In this document: piece by piece, positions 33,992 to 43,422 of the stretch
Layout of the letters: each line of letters opens with the position of its first letter
Numbering within the stretch: position 1 is the stretch's first letter
Assembly: GCF_000310205.1 (NCBI RefSeq)
Contig: NZ_AMXE01000009.1
Coordinates: forward strand, 26,420-90,419
DNA length: 64,000 bases
Direction: 5' to 3'
DNA from: Thauera linaloolentis 47Lol = DSM 12138
Lineage (GTDB): Bacteria > Pseudomonadota > Gammaproteobacteria > Burkholderiales > Rhodocyclaceae
Position numbers and translations under genes: made by a program
The notes under the pieces: generated by a model
What the model saw: only the letters and a program-made list of their open reading frames with translations
The model's database searches: none
Told to the model about the DNA's origin: nothing

Positions 33992-36613
33992 ATGAAATCC
34001 GCCGAAATTCGCGACGCCTTCCTCAAGTTCTTCGAATCGAAAGGCCACCAGATCGTTGCCTCCAGCTCGCTGGTGCCGCACGAGGACCCGACGCTGCTGT
34101 TCACCAATGCCGGCATGAACCAGTTCAAGGACGTGTTTCTCGGCTTCGACAAGCGTCCCTACAGCCGCGCCACCACCTCGCAGAAATGCGTGCGCGCCGG
34201 TGGCAAGCACAACGACCTGGAAAACGTCGGCTACACCGCGCGCCACCATACCTTCTTCGAGATGCTGGGCAACTTCAGCTTCGGCGACTACTTCAAGCGC
34301 GATGCCATCGCGTACGCCTGGGAGCTTTTGACCGAGGTCTTCAAGCTGCCCAAGGACAAGCTGTGGGTCACGGTGTATGCCGAGGACGACGAAGCCTACG
34401 GCATCTGGACCAAGGAAGTCGGCGTCGCCGCCGAGCGCGTGATCCGCATCGGCGACAACAAGGGCGCGCGCTACGCTTCGGACAACTTCTGGATGATGGG
34501 CGACACCGGCCCCTGCGGCCCCTGCACCGAGATCTTCTACGACCACGGCGAGCACATCTGGGGCGGCCCGCCGGGATCGCCCGACGAAGACGGCGACCGC
34601 TACATCGAGATCTGGAACAACGTGTTCATGCAGTTCAACCGCGACGAGCAGGGCGTCATGCACCCGCTGCCCAAGCCCTCGGTCGACACCGGCATGGGCC
34701 TGGAGCGCATCTCCGCGGTGCTGCAAGGCGTGCACGCCAACTACGAAATCGACCTGTTCCAGGCGCTGATCAGGGCCGCTGCGCGTGAAACCTCGGGCAA
34801 CGACATCGACTCGCCGTCGCTGAAGGTGCTGGCCGACCACATCCGCGCCTGTTCCTTCCTGATCGCCGACGGCGTCATCCCGGGCAACGAAGGCCGCGGC
34901 TACGTGCTGCGCCGCATCATCCGCCGCGCCATCCGCCACGGCTACAAGCTCGGCGCGCGTGCCGCCTTCTTCCACCGGCTGGTGCCGGACCTGGTGGCCG
35001 AGATGGGCACCGCCTATCCCGAACTGAAGGACGGCGAGCGCCGCATCATGGATGTGCTGCGCCAGGAGGAAGAACGCTTCTTCGCCACCATCGAGAATGG
35101 CATGGCTATCGTCGAGGCCGAACTGGACGCGATGGAAAAGGCCGGCAACAAGGTCTTCGACGGCGACACCGCCTTCAAGCTGCACGACACCTACGGCTTC
35201 CCGCTCGACCTCACCGCCGATATCTGCCGCGAACGCGAGGTGACGGTGGATGCCGCCGCCTTCGATGCCGCCATGGCGCGCCAGAAGGAGCAGGCGCGCG
35301 CCGCCGGCAAGTTCAAGATGGCGGCCAACCTGGAATACGACGGCCCCGAAACCATCTTCCACGGCTATGAGCGCCTGGAAGAAAAGGGCAATATCCTGGC
35401 CTTGTACAAGGACGGCGCGGCCGTCAATGAACTGTTCGAAGGCGACATGGGCGTCGTCGTGCTCGACGACACGCCTTTCTACGCCGAGTCGGGTGGCCAG
35501 GTTGGCGACCGTGGCGAACTGCGCGCGGCGGGCGGTATCTTCGGCGTCGAGGACACGCAGAAGATCCAGGCCAGTGTGTTCGGCCATCACGGCGTGGTGC
35601 GCACCGGCAAGCTGTCGGTGGGGCAGGGCGTCGCCGCGCGCGTCGACGTCGCCGCGCGTGCTGCCACGGCGCGCAATCATTCCGTCACCCACCTCATGCA
35701 CAAGGCGCTGCGCCAGGTGCTCGGCGCCCATGTGCAGCAGAAAGGCTCGCTGGTCGACCCGGACAAGACCCGCTTCGACTTCGCCCACACCGCGCCGATG
35801 ACCGCCGAGGAAATCCGTGAGGTCGAGGAAATCGTCAACCGCGAGATCCTCGCCAACGCCGCCACCGATGCTCGTGTGATGGCGCTGGACGACGCGCAGA
35901 AATCCGGCGCGATGATGCTGTTCGGCGAAAAATACGCCGACGAAGTGCGCGTGCTGACCATCGGCAGTTCCAAGGAACTGTGCGGCGGCACCCACGTCGC
36001 GCGCACCGGCGACATCGGCCTGTTCAAGATCGTCGCCGAAGGCGGTGTCGCCGCCGGCATTCGCCGTGTCGAAGCCATCACCGGCGAAAACGCGCTGCAC
36101 TACATGCAGGAGCAGGAACGCCGCGTGCAGGGCATGTCGGCGTTGCTCAAGGTCCAGCCCGACGAGGTCGCCGAGCGCGTCGCCGGCATCCTCGACAACG
36201 TCCGCGCGCTCGAGAAGGAACTCGCCCGCCTCAAGAGCAAGCTCGCCGCCAGCCAGGGCGACGACCTGGTGAGCCAGGCGGTCGAGGTCGGCGGCATCAA
36301 GGTGCTGGCCGCCACGCTCGACGGCGCCGACGTGCCCACGCTGCGCGACACCATGGACAAGCTCAAGGACAAGCTCAAGACCGCTGCCATCGTGCTGGCG
36401 TCGGTTGCCGACGGCAAGGTCTCGCTGATCGCCGGGGTCACCGCCGACAGCACCGCCAGGGTCAAGGCCGGCGAGCTGGTCAACTTCGTCGCCCAGCAGG
36501 TCGGCGGCAAGGGCGGCGGCCGGCCCGACATGGCCCAGGCCGGCGGCACTCAGCCGGAAAACCTGCCAGCGGCGCTGGCGGGCGTCAGAGAGTGGGTGGG
36601 CAGCAAGCTCTGA
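33992..36613 (+). CDS. alaS: alanyl-tRNA synthetase
   Basis: 873 residues, the normal length. AlaRS charges tRNA-Ala. The N-terminal class II core contains [33 protein letters not shown] and [18 protein letters not shown]. The editing domain has [13 protein letters not shown] (HxxxH zinc site) and, near residue 670, [14 protein letters not shown] with the Cys and His ligands. A C-terminal coiled coil (around 725-760) and the C-Ala domain [12 protein letters not shown] complete it. The ribosome-binding site is weak, but the start [16 protein letters not shown] is canonical. It is followed by rho on the same strand after 99 bases. Confidence 0.97.
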   Translation: MKSAEIRDAFLKFFESKGHQIVASSSLVPHEDPTLLFTNAGMNQFKDVFLGFDKRPYSRATTSQKCVRAGGKHNDLENVGYTARHHTFFEMLGNFSFGDYFKRDAIAYAWELLTEVFKLPKDKLWVTVYAEDDEAYGIWTKEVGVAAERVIRIGDNKGARYASDNFWMMGDTGPCGPCTEIFYDHGEHIWGGPPGSPDEDGDRYIEIWNNVFMQFNRDEQGVMHPLPKPSVDTGMGLERISAVLQGVHANYEIDLFQALIRAAARETSGNDIDSPSLKVLADHIRACSFLIADGVIPGNEGRGYVLRRIIRRAIRHGYKLGARAAFFHRLVPDLVAEMGTAYPELKDGERRIMDVLRQEEERFFATIENGMAIVEAELDAMEKAGNKVFDGDTAFKLHDTYGFPLDLTADICREREVTVDAAAFDAAMARQKEQARAAGKFKMAANLEYDGPETIFHGYERLEEKGNILALYKDGAAVNELFEGDMGVVVLDDTPFYAESGGQVGDRGELRAAGGIFGVEDTQKIQASVFGHHGVVRTGKLSVGQGVAARVDVAARAATARNHSVTHLMHKALRQVLGAHVQQKGSLVDPDKTRFDFAHTAPMTAEEIREVEEIVNREILANAATDARVMALDDAQKSGAMMLFGEKYADEVRVLTIGSSKELCGGTHVARTGDIGLFKIVAEGGVAAGIRRVEAITGENALHYMQEQERRVQGMSALLKVQPDEVAERVAGILDNVRALEKELARLKSKLAASQGDDLVSQAVEVGGIKVLAATLDGADVPTLRDTMDKLKDKLKTAAIVLASVADGKVSLIAGVTADSTARVKAGELVNFVAQQVGGKGGGRPDMAQAGGTQPENLPAALAGVREWVGSKL

Positions 36614-36712
36614 CGAGCTGGCTTTCCTGGCCCGCGTCGCCGGCGTCGTGCGAAGTGCACCGCTGCACGAGGGCACAGCCTTCCGTTCGATTCCTTTGCA
36701 CGGTATTTACGA

Positions 36713-38176
36713 GTGACTGATACTCCCCAACCCGCTGCGAAACCGCGCTCGAAGAATCCTGCACGCAGGCGCCGCAACAACTCCCACACTCCCAACGGCC
36801 CCGGGAAGAACGGCCGAGGCGCTGCCCGGCATGGTGCCGGCGGCCCCGGTGAGGAATACGACCTGCCCGAGCCGACCGAGGGCGAGGAGTTCGCGGGGAC
36901 GGATGCCCCCACCGGCCCGCTGCTCCACCTGTCGGAACTCAAATCCCTGCACGTCTCGGAATTGCTGGCGATGGCGCAGGCGCAGGGTGTGGAGGGCGCG
37001 CAGCGCCTGCGAAAGCAGGATCTGGTGTTTGCCCTGTTGCGGCTCCATGCGCGCAGCGGCGGGCCGATCCATGGCGACGGCACCCTGGAACTGATGCCCG
37101 ATGGCTTCGGCTTCCTGCGCCTGGCCGACTCGTCGTACCTGGCCGGCCAGGACGACATCTACATCTCGCCCTCCATGGTCCGGCGTTTCAACCTGCGCAC
37201 CGGGGACACGATCGAAGGAATCATCCGCGTTCCCAAGGCAGGAGAGCGGAATTTCGCGCTGGAGCGTGTCGACGCGATCAACGGCCGCCCGCCGGCTGAA
37301 TGCAAGGGCAAGATTCTGTTCGAGAATCTCACGCCGCTGCATCCGCAGGCGTGCTTCAAGCTCGAACGGGACAACTGTGGAGAGGAGAACATCACCAGCC
37401 GGGTGATCGACCTCATCGCACCCATCGGCAAGGGCCAGCGCGGCCTGCTTGTCGCCCCGCCCAAGAGCGGCAAGACGGTGATGCTGCAGCACATCGCCCA
37501 CTCGATCGTGGCCAACCAGCCGGACGTGGTGCTGATCGTGCTGCTGATCGATGAACGCCCCGAGGAAGTGACCGAGATGCAGCGCTCGATCAAGGGAGAA
37601 GTCATCGCCTCCACCTTCGACGAACCCGCCAGCCGCCACGTCCAGGTCGCCGAGATGGTGATCGAGAAGGCCAAGCGCCTCACCGAACACAAGCGCGACG
37701 TCGTCATCCTGCTCGACTCGCTGACGAGGCTGGCCCGTGCGTACAACACCGTAGCACCCGCGTCGGGCAAGATCCTGAGCGGCGGCGTGGATTCGAACGC
37801 GCTGCAAAAACCCAAGCGCTTCTTCGGCGCCGCACGCAACATCGAAGAGGGCGGTTCGCTCACCATCATCGCCACCGCGCTCGTCGACACCGGCAGCCGC
37901 ATGGACGATGTGGTCTACGAGGAATTCAAGGGCACCGGCAACATGGAGCTCCACCTCGACCGCCGTCTGGCGGAAAAGCGGGTGTATCCGGCGATCAACG
38001 TCAATCGCTCCGGTACCCGGCGGGAAGAATTGCTCGTACCGCCCGATCAACTCCAGAAGACATGGATACTGCGCCGTCTGCTGCACGGCATGGACGACCT
38101 CGAAGCCGTCGAGTTCCTGCTGACCCGGCTGAAGGCCACCAAGAGCAACGCCGAGTTTTTCGGCACGATGCGCTGA
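36713..38176 (+). CDS. rho: transcription termination factor Rho with N-terminal extension
   Basis: 487 residues from a GTG at 36713. From residue 71 the protein follows canonical Rho: [16 protein letters not shown] (N-terminal helical domain), the cold-shock RNA-binding part with DGFGFLR, P-loop [14 protein letters not shown], Walker [17 protein letters not shown], and the R-loop region [20 protein letters not shown]. Rho is a hexameric RNA-dependent ATPase that stops transcription. Betaproteobacterial Rho is usually about 420 residues and starts MHLSELK; here 70 basic, Gly/Pro/Asn-rich residues are added (RRRRNN and [11 protein letters not shown]). No internal start codon near residue 71 could give the short form, so the extension is real if the GTG is used. 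It could be a second Rho paralogue. Confidence 0.92.
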   Translation: MTDTPQPAAKPRSKNPARRRRNNSHTPNGPGKNGRGAARHGAGGPGEEYDLPEPTEGEEFAGTDAPTGPLLHLSELKSLHVSELLAMAQAQGVEGAQRLRKQDLVFALLRLHARSGGPIHGDGTLELMPDGFGFLRLADSSYLAGQDDIYISPSMVRRFNLRTGDTIEGIIRVPKAGERNFALERVDAINGRPPAECKGKILFENLTPLHPQACFKLERDNCGEENITSRVIDLIAPIGKGQRGLLVAPPKSGKTVMLQHIAHSIVANQPDVVLIVLLIDERPEEVTEMQRSIKGEVIASTFDEPASRHVQVAEMVIEKAKRLTEHKRDVVILLDSLTRLARAYNTVAPASGKILSGGVDSNALQKPKRFFGAARNIEEGGSLTIIATALVDTGSRMDDVVYEEFKGTGNMELHLDRRLAEKRVYPAINVNRSGTRREELLVPPDQLQKTWILRRLLHGMDDLEAVEFLLTRLKATKSNAEFFGTMR

Positions 38177-38198
38177 AGGGCGATGATCTTCTTCTGGC

Positions 38199-39611
38199 CT
38201 ATGCGATGTCGTAACCCAGCAGACGCCCGTCGATGATGCGCTGTGCCACCGGTTCGGGCACGTCCTGCTCCCAGGCGCCGCGACCGCGGCGCAGGCCGGC
38301 CAGTACTTCGGCAGCGTCGATGTGCAAGTGGCTGTCGTCGAGCGGCTGCACGGCGAGCAGCTTGTCGTTGTCCATCAGGTGGGCGAGCAGGTGGCGGAGC
38401 TTGGCCGGCACCTGCACGTTGTCCAGCGTCACCCGCTCCGCGCCGCCGCCGCTGGGACGCGACGGATACACATAGACGTGCGTGTTGTCCGGGAACAGCT
38501 TGCCGAAGGCTTCCAGGATGCCGCCCTCGAGGCCTTCGTAGTATTTCTCGTCGAACAGGGAATCGAAATCACGCACCGACAGCACGATGCCGATCGGTTT
38601 CTGCGTGTAGCGCCGCAGATAGGCGCGCAGACGGAAGAAACGCACGTAATCGGAAATCATCACCGTGTAGCCCTGTGAGGCGAGCAGTTCGATGCGGGCG
38701 AGGAAGTCGGCACCGTCGACCCTGTCGCCGCTGATCAGCGAATTCATCGTGATCTCGGCCAGCGACACGATCTCGCTCTGGTCCACCGCGGCGACCTGGC
38801 TGAACTGCTTCAGGCCGGCAGTCATCATGTCCACATTGACACAGGTCACCGGCTTGAAGCTGCCGCGGATCACCATCACCGGCTTGCGGTGGAACAGCTC
38901 GCCCGGCACCACCATCTCGCCGGCCGGGTTGAACACCACCGCCCGCGTCAGCCAACTGCGGATCAGGTGCAGATTCATCAGCCGGTTGTCGACCTCTTCG
39001 AAATAGGGGCCGGCGAAATGGATCAGATCGACCTCGATGCGTTCCGAACCCAGCGCGTCGGCCAGGCCCTCGACCACCCATTCGGGATGGTGGTGGTGGA
39101 AGAAGGCGCCATGGATCAGGTTGACACCCAGGATGCCGAGCGCCTCGGCCTGCTGCGCGTTGTCGTTGTCGAGCATGCGTACGTGCAGGATCACGTCGCT
39201 GGGCGCCGCGCCTGGATGCAACTGCAGGCGGATGCCGACCCAGCCGTGGCATTCGTTCGTCTGCTTGAAGCTGCGTGCGGTGACGGTGGCGGCATAGGCG
39301 AAGAAAGTGGTGTTCTTCGGCCGCAGATGAGCGAGCCGTGCCACCACTTGGTCGAACTCCTTTTCCAGCATCTGCAGCAGCCGTGCGCGGCTGACGTAGC
39401 GGTCCACATGGCCGTAGATGTCGTCGCTCACCGCCATGTCGTAGGCCGACATGGTCTTGGCGACGGTGCCTGCCGCCGCGCCGACCTGGAAAAACCGGCG
39501 CGCAACTTCCTGCCCGGCGCCGATCTCGACAATGGAGCCGTATTTGTACTTGTCGAGGTTGAGCTGCAGGGCCTTCTGATCAGTGGTGAGAGCGGTGTCG
39601 CGCGTATGCAT
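38199..39611 (-). CDS. conserved protein of unknown function (~470 residues)
   Basis: 470 residues from the ATG at 39611 (MHTRDTALTTDQ). There is no signal peptide and no membrane helix, so it is probably cytoplasmic. Conserved-looking blocks are YGSIVEIGAGQEVARRFFQVGAA near the N-terminus, AKTMSAYDMAVSDDIYG, FKQTNECHGWVGIR, and RMLDNDNAQQAEALGILGVN. I recall near relatives in many proteobacteria with the same N-terminal 'FAEIGAGQEVAR-FF' block, carried in databases under misleading names (for example 'TonB-dependent receptor'). Nothing here supports a receptor: no barrel strands, no signal. Function unknown. It converges on rho with 22 bases between stops. The 352 bases upstream (39612-39963) hold only a fragment of the exoprotein gene (39823-39905). 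Confidence 0.8.
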   Translation of the reverse strand: MHTRDTALTTDQKALQLNLDKYKYGSIVEIGAGQEVARRFFQVGAAAGTVAKTMSAYDMAVSDDIYGHVDRYVSRARLLQMLEKEFDQVVARLAHLRPKNTTFFAYAATVTARSFKQTNECHGWVGIRLQLHPGAAPSDVILHVRMLDNDNAQQAEALGILGVNLIHGAFFHHHHPEWVVEGLADALGSERIEVDLIHFAGPYFEEVDNRLMNLHLIRSWLTRAVVFNPAGEMVVPGELFHRKPVMVIRGSFKPVTCVNVDMMTAGLKQFSQVAAVDQSEIVSLAEITMNSLISGDRVDGADFLARIELLASQGYTVMISDYVRFFRLRAYLRRYTQKPIGIVLSVRDFDSLFDEKYYEGLEGGILEAFGKLFPDNTHVYVYPSRPSGGGAERVTLDNVQVPAKLRHLLAHLMDNDKLLAVQPLDDSHLHIDAAEVLAGLRRGRGAWEQDVPEPVAQRIIDGRLLGYDIA

Positions 39612-39822
39612 GGGCGAAAATCCGACGTGAGTGGGCGAGGCGCGCCACAGGCATCGGGAACGCCCCCAGTCGGGCGGCAGTCCTGCCCGTGCGGCATCCG
39701 GGACGTGCGTGCCATTGTCGCGCATCGCGCACCTGGGCGCCAGAATCGGGCGCATTGCCGGTGCGTACGGCGGTGTCCCCTGCGATGCCGCCGAAGCCGG
39801 CGCTCTTCTGTTCGCTCTCGAA

Positions 39823-39905
39823 GGTGTGGATGTCCTGCAGGCTCTCGATGACGAGGTTGCCGCCGATGTTGGCCGCGACCCGGTCGGCGGATACGACGGC
39901 GCCCC
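39823..39905 (-). repeat. 83-bp exoprotein gene fragment (matches 46242-46324)
   Basis: 82 of 83 bases are identical to 46242-46324 inside the giant exoprotein gene, in the same orientation. In frame it would encode the VSADRVAANIGGNLVIESL segment. Just downstream (39745-39800) is a second short similarity to the 45.78-45.86 kb part of the same gene, so the remnant is itself a deletion-joined mosaic. It is not a gene. Confidence 0.85.
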
Positions 39906-39963
39906 TGCCTGCCGAGCACCGCCAGATTATTGGCTGTCGGTAATCAGGCTGCTGGTTACACCT

Positions 39964-40299
39964 TTAGCGAATTCGAGGCAATCGCCCTACAGATGAATTG
40001 TCGGCTGTAGGGGAGCAGATATGAATCCACATATAGTAATTGGCGGCGTCAAACGAGCTAGTAAAGATCGCTGGCCTTGATCGGTGCCCGCGCTCAGAAT
40101 GATAAACTAGCCAGACACCATCTTCTTCATGTATGCACCATCCTCCGTCATCGAATGCGTCGGGAGCGCATAGAAGATTGATGTTGATATTAATTTTTGA
40201 CCTCTTTAACTCCTCGGCTAATTCATTGAGTGCCCAGTTTTTGATGGGTTGTTCGATAGGGGGTGGGGGTTCGTATTTGCTGCCCCATTCTATTTTCAT
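39964..40299 (-). CDS. hypothetical protein, possible immunity protein
   Basis: 111 residues from the ATG at 40299 (MKIEWGSKYE). The frame is open back to 40374, but that would overlap the end of the preceding lipoprotein gene. The gene is visibly AT-richer than the chromosome around it. A GVWLVYHSERGHRSR segment followed by IFTSSFDAANYYMW resembles the 'W-v-yxSERG...F-s-e-A' layout seen in several small immunity proteins of polymorphic toxins (recollection, not a firm match). No signal peptide or helix is present. It is third in the series module - lipoprotein - this gene, 29 bases after the lipoprotein stop. Function otherwise unknown. Confidence 0.55.
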   Translation of the reverse strand: MKIEWGSKYEPPPPIEQPIKNWALNELAEELKRSKINININLLCAPDAFDDGGWCIHEEDGVWLVYHSERGHRSRPAIFTSSFDAANYYMWIHICSPTADNSSVGRLPRIR

Positions 40300-40328
40300 G
40301 GTTTTTGGATTTTCAAGATATCCTGCTT

Positions 40329-40673
40329 TTATTTTTCGTAGTGGTAGCCTTTGGATTCCATGCAGGCTATCCATGCCTTGGTGAGTCTTGTTCGAGGGGC
40401 GAAATCGTCTTTGCCATCTGGGTGTTTTGTATGCTGTAACTGTTCTTTACTGAAAATAACGTGATCAGCAGCAAGTGCTGTTTTTGCTGCTCCGCATGCC
40501 CACGAATCCTCACGCCGCTGTTCAATCGTTACCCCTTTCTTAATCCAATGTGTCCCATAGGGTTGGCTCTTTTCGTGAAATGGGTTTCCTTCCATCCAGA
40601 ATCCGCCGATCCCACAGCCTAATAGTAAATGGGGAATGCAAAAAATCGTAAGAATGATGATTTTTCTCTTCAT
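40329..40673 (-). CDS. small lipoprotein coupled to an exoprotein C-terminal module (candidate immunity)
   Basis: 114 residues. The ATG at 40673 overlaps the TGA of the upstream module as ATGA, which fixes the start and implies coupled translation. A lipoprotein signal is clear: MKRK, IIILTIFCIPHLLLGC, lipobox LLGC. The mature part has THWIKKGVTIEQRREDSWACG and KAWIACMESKGYHY, i.e. two further cysteines. It shares the pattern W-x-K-x-G-[VM]-T-[IV]-x-x-R-x-x-D-S-x-x-C with the second lipoprotein at 41331-41744, so the two are distant paralogues. AT-rich. Being exported and lipidated, it could protect the cell envelope against a module-borne activity (inference). Confidence 0.75.
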   Translation of the reverse strand: MKRKIIILTIFCIPHLLLGCGIGGFWMEGNPFHEKSQPYGTHWIKKGVTIEQRREDSWACGAAKTALAADHVIFSKEQLQHTKHPDGKDDFAPRTRLTKAWIACMESKGYHYEK

Positions 40674-41019
40674 TTTGCGGTCTTCAAGAAAATAGAGATG
40701 GCTTGCCATATTTCTGGCTGCAGGAGTTCGGCTGCTGCAAATGGAGTTGAAGGGATAATTGCAACGCCGCTCCATGCTTCATGAAGTATTTTTTCAGCAT
40801 CTGAACGGCCTCGCGTCGCACTGCCCTGTTCGTTATACAGTCCGCTGAGATTTCCTCCGATATGGTCGTGTGTTCCTGCAAAAGCTTCGATTAGCTTGTC
40901 CTGCCAACTCCCCGCTTCATAGGGTTTCCCGAGAAATGTTCCCTTGTATCCCTGAATTCTGCCGGTTGCGCAACCATGCGTTGCCCTTCTGGCGTTTCGA
41001 TAAATTCAGCTAGTGTCAT
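40670..41019 (-). pseudogene. orphan exoprotein C-terminal module 1 (truncated, frameshifted)
   Basis: From an ATG at 41019 one frame gives MTLAEFIETPEGQRM, which matches SLADFLERTDEGKKM of module 2 (41741-42250). The match then continues in another frame as TGRIQGYKGTFLGKPYEAG, SWQDKLIEAFAGTHDHIGG and SATRGRSDAEKILHEAWSG and ends AISIFLKTAK at TGA 40670-40672. A one-base shift must lie between about 40960 and 40985. The AGTHDxIGGNLSGLY block is a widespread C-terminal feature of haemagglutinin-type exoproteins. The upstream half seen in module 2 is missing. The intact stop overlaps the lipoprotein start. Confidence 0.75.
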
Positions 41020-41021
41020 CG

Positions 41022-41269
41022 GGTCTGGGTGTACTGCCGCCCGGCCACCAGGGTGATGTTGCCCTGGACACTGCCGACGGTGCTGCCCAGCGCGGTGGTG
41101 GCGTCGGTGTCGGTGTTCTGCGTGAGCTTCTGCGAACCGACGCTGAGGCTGGCGCCCGAAGTGGACAGGCCGCTCTTCTTCTCCTTGCGGAAATGGGTCT
41201 CGGCATGGGTTTCGGTGGCCGCTTCGATCGCCAGGTCGCGCCCGGCGGCCAGCGTCAGGTCCGCGGTGG
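41022..41269 (-). repeat. 248-bp exoprotein gene fragment (matches 47142-47389)
   Basis: The segment is collinear with 47142-47389, at a constant offset of 6,120 bases, with only about ten mismatches and no gaps seen by eye. In frame it encodes LTLAAGRDLAIEAATETHAE and GNITLVAGRQYTQT and then hits a TGA at the junction with module 1. Both ends are abrupt, so this is a transplanted or retained piece of the parent gene placed directly before the orphan module. Bases 41270-41330 are unassigned. Confidence 0.88.
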
Positions 41270-41330
41270 ATCGGTTTCGCGTGCTTCGTCGATACTGACC
41301 GTCACCGTGCTAGGAATGTGGCGTTCTCAA

Positions 41331-41744
41331 TCATTTGAGAGGTTCAAGTACACGCCCTACGCAAGCTGGAGAAGTGCGTCCGATCTCGTTGTCGTAGCAT
41401 TTGCCGGTGAAGCGGTAATATTTTGCAACCATGCAGCGTTGCCAGTCGCGGAACAGGCGATTGTATGTTTCATGTTCCTTTTCGTCGGAAAGTCTCGCCT
41501 TATCAAATTCTGGCCGATAAATACCTGCTGCCGTAACGCCTCCAGCCCTGCAATCTACTGAATCCCGGTGGCGGCTATCCACCGTCATTCCGGATTTTTC
41601 CCAGTATTCGATGTAGGGTCTGATAGATTTAAGGTATGCCTTGCGCTCAAGTGCACACGGGCCATTCAAGCACTGACCATAGAGACATCCTGAGAGTACA
41701 AGTGACAGGCTCAATAAAGATGCCGATTTTAATAGAACTTTCAT
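41331..41744 (-). CDS. second small lipoprotein coupled to an exoprotein module (candidate immunity)
   Basis: 137 residues. Its ATG at 41744 overlaps the TGA (41741-41743) of orphan module 2 as ATGA, exactly as in the 40.67 kb pair. A lipoprotein signal MKVLLKSASLLSLSLVLSGC (lipobox VLSGC) is followed by YGQCLNGPCALERKAY. The core YWEKSGMTVDSRHRDSVDC matches the pattern of the first lipoprotein. Eight cysteines after the lipobox suggest disulfides and an extracytoplasmic site of action. AT-rich compared with the adhesin. Function not known; a protective role against the linked module is inferred from coupling and repetition of the arrangement. Confidence 0.78.
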   Translation of the reverse strand: MKVLLKSASLLSLSLVLSGCLYGQCLNGPCALERKAYLKSIRPYIEYWEKSGMTVDSRHRDSVDCRAGGVTAAGIYRPEFDKARLSDEKEHETYNRLFRDWQRCMVAKYYRFTGKCYDNEIGRTSPACVGRVLEPLK

Positions 41745-42250
41745 CTTGCACTGTTCAATAGAATAGAAATCGCTTTCCATATTTCAGGAGAAAGCAGCTC
41801 TGCCGCAGCAAAGGGAGCCGACAGCGGAATGGCAATTTCGCTCCATCGATCATGAAGTATCGCTTCCGTTGTTCCTCGCCCTCTTGTCGCACTGCCCTGT
41901 TCATCGTACAACCCACTAAGGTTTCCGCCAATGTAATCGTGCGTACCCGCAAAGGCTTCGATCAGTTTGTCCTGCCAACTGCCGGCAGCATAGGGCACGC
42001 CAAACAACGTTCCTGCCCAGCCCTGAATACCGCCTGTGGGCCCGGACATTTTCTTGCCTTCATCGGTTCTCTCCAAGAAATCCGCCAGGCTATTGAACCC
42101 CGCTTTTGCAGGGTCGAACTGTACCAAGTTATCTGCGGTAAGCTCCAGCTTCGGGATGCCCCTTTCATCGAAAACTGCATTGCCGTTGGCATCAACTTGT
42201 GTCTTGCACCGCTCATTCACCGTTCCGCACAACAAATCCAGATCGCGCGT
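41741..42250 (-). pseudogene. orphan exoprotein C-terminal module 2 (out of frame with its stem)
   Basis: The open frame encodes DLDLLCGTVNERCKTQVDAN, then GFNSLADFLERTDEGKKM, GSWQDKLIEAFAGTHDYIGG, SGLYDEQGSATRGRG and ends KAISILLNSAR. It has no start codon of its own with a ribosome-binding site (only a TTG at 42235). It continues the fragment at 42217-43419 if two bases are removed from the CGCGCG run at 42244-42249: the joint would then read GTRDLDLLCGTVNERC, a normal-looking sequence for this family. So a 2-bp slip separates it from its stem. Its stop is coupled to the second lipoprotein. Module 1 is a diverged relative. Confidence 0.75.
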
Positions 42251-43419
42251 GTCCCGCCCAAGCCGACGCCATCGCCACGCAGGCCTTCACTCTTGCCCTC
42301 CAGCAGGTTGGTCAGCGTGGTATTGCCATCGGTGATGCCGTCGAAGAGGCGTGAGTTCTCGATCGACAAGCGGCGCATTTCGTCCGCCGCGGCCGACAGG
42401 CTTTCCCTGAGCAGCGCGGTGCCGCCCATGCCCGTGACCGCGCCGATCAGCACGTTCATTACGCGCTCTTCCAGAAGAAGTTCATCCAGGCGGGCCTGAA
42501 GGGCGGCTTTGTCCGCTTCAGTTTCCGCTTGATTGATCTGTTCGCGCAGGGCCTGTCTGGCCTCCTGCACATAGCTGCTGACGGCTTGATGAGCTTGCTG
42601 GCTGAAAATTTCCGTGATCTTGACCTGCGCATCGATGTCCTTCTGCACCGCCTCCGCATCGAAGATCGGCACGATACCGGTGGGCGCATCGCCCGTGCGC
42701 ACTGCAGTGTCCCCTGCGATGCCGCTGATGCCGGCGGTGTTGATGCTGCGGGCGCTGTCGCTGTCTTCGCCGAAGCCGGCGCTGGTGCCTTGCGGGGTGA
42801 ACGCCCCATCGAAGCTCACGCCCGTACCGATGTTCAGGCTGGCGCCCTGAGCGTCGTACTCGGCCCTGTTTTCGAGGTCGGCGAGCGTCAGGCTGCCGCC
42901 GGTGCTGAAGCGGTTCCTGTCGTTGTCGACGGCGGCCTGGGTGCTGGCGATGGCCGCGCCGGTGAGGGTGGTGTCACCGCCCACGCGCACGTCGAACCCC
43001 TTGTCGCCGGCCTCGATGTGCTCGCCCGCGCCCGTGGCACTGATGCGGATGTCGCCGCCGGCCGTCACGTCGGAGGCACGGGCAGAGAGGTCGCGTCCGG
43101 CGGACAGCGGCAGATCGCTCGTGGCCCGGAGTGTGCTGCCGACTTCGGTGCTGCTGTCCTTACGCCAGCGGTTGCCCTTGCTGGCGGTGGAAGCCTGGCG
43201 GGTTTCGCCGCCGTCGATCAGGCCACAGTTGCTGAGCGTGCCGTTGACGTCGATGTCGACGGTGTCGCCCGCCAGCGTGCCGCTGTTGTTCAGCGCACCG
43301 GTGGTCGTCATGCACAGGCCGCCGGCAGTGACGATTTCGCCGGTGTTGTCGATGTCGGCATCCAGGTCGAAGGCCAGGTTGCCGGAGCCCACGCTCGCGC
43401 TTGGACTACTATTTTCTAA
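42217..43419 (-). pseudogene. compressed copy of the exoprotein (mosaic stem of module 2)
   Basis: A frame of about 400 codons begins right after the immunity gene stop, with no convincing start. It consists of blocks of the giant exoprotein in the original order but with the intervening parts deleted: about 43198-43390 matches the 50.65-50.90 kb part, 43063-43197 matches 47.63-47.76 kb, 43021-43062 matches 46629-46670, and 42614-43017 matches 45694-46097 (constant offset 3,080). After VQKDIDAQVKIT the sequence departs from the parent and runs into module 2: SLSAAADEMRRLSIENSRLF and DGVGLGGTR. It then meets a frameshift. Probably not translated on its own. Confidence 0.8.
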
Positions 43420-43422
43420 TCC

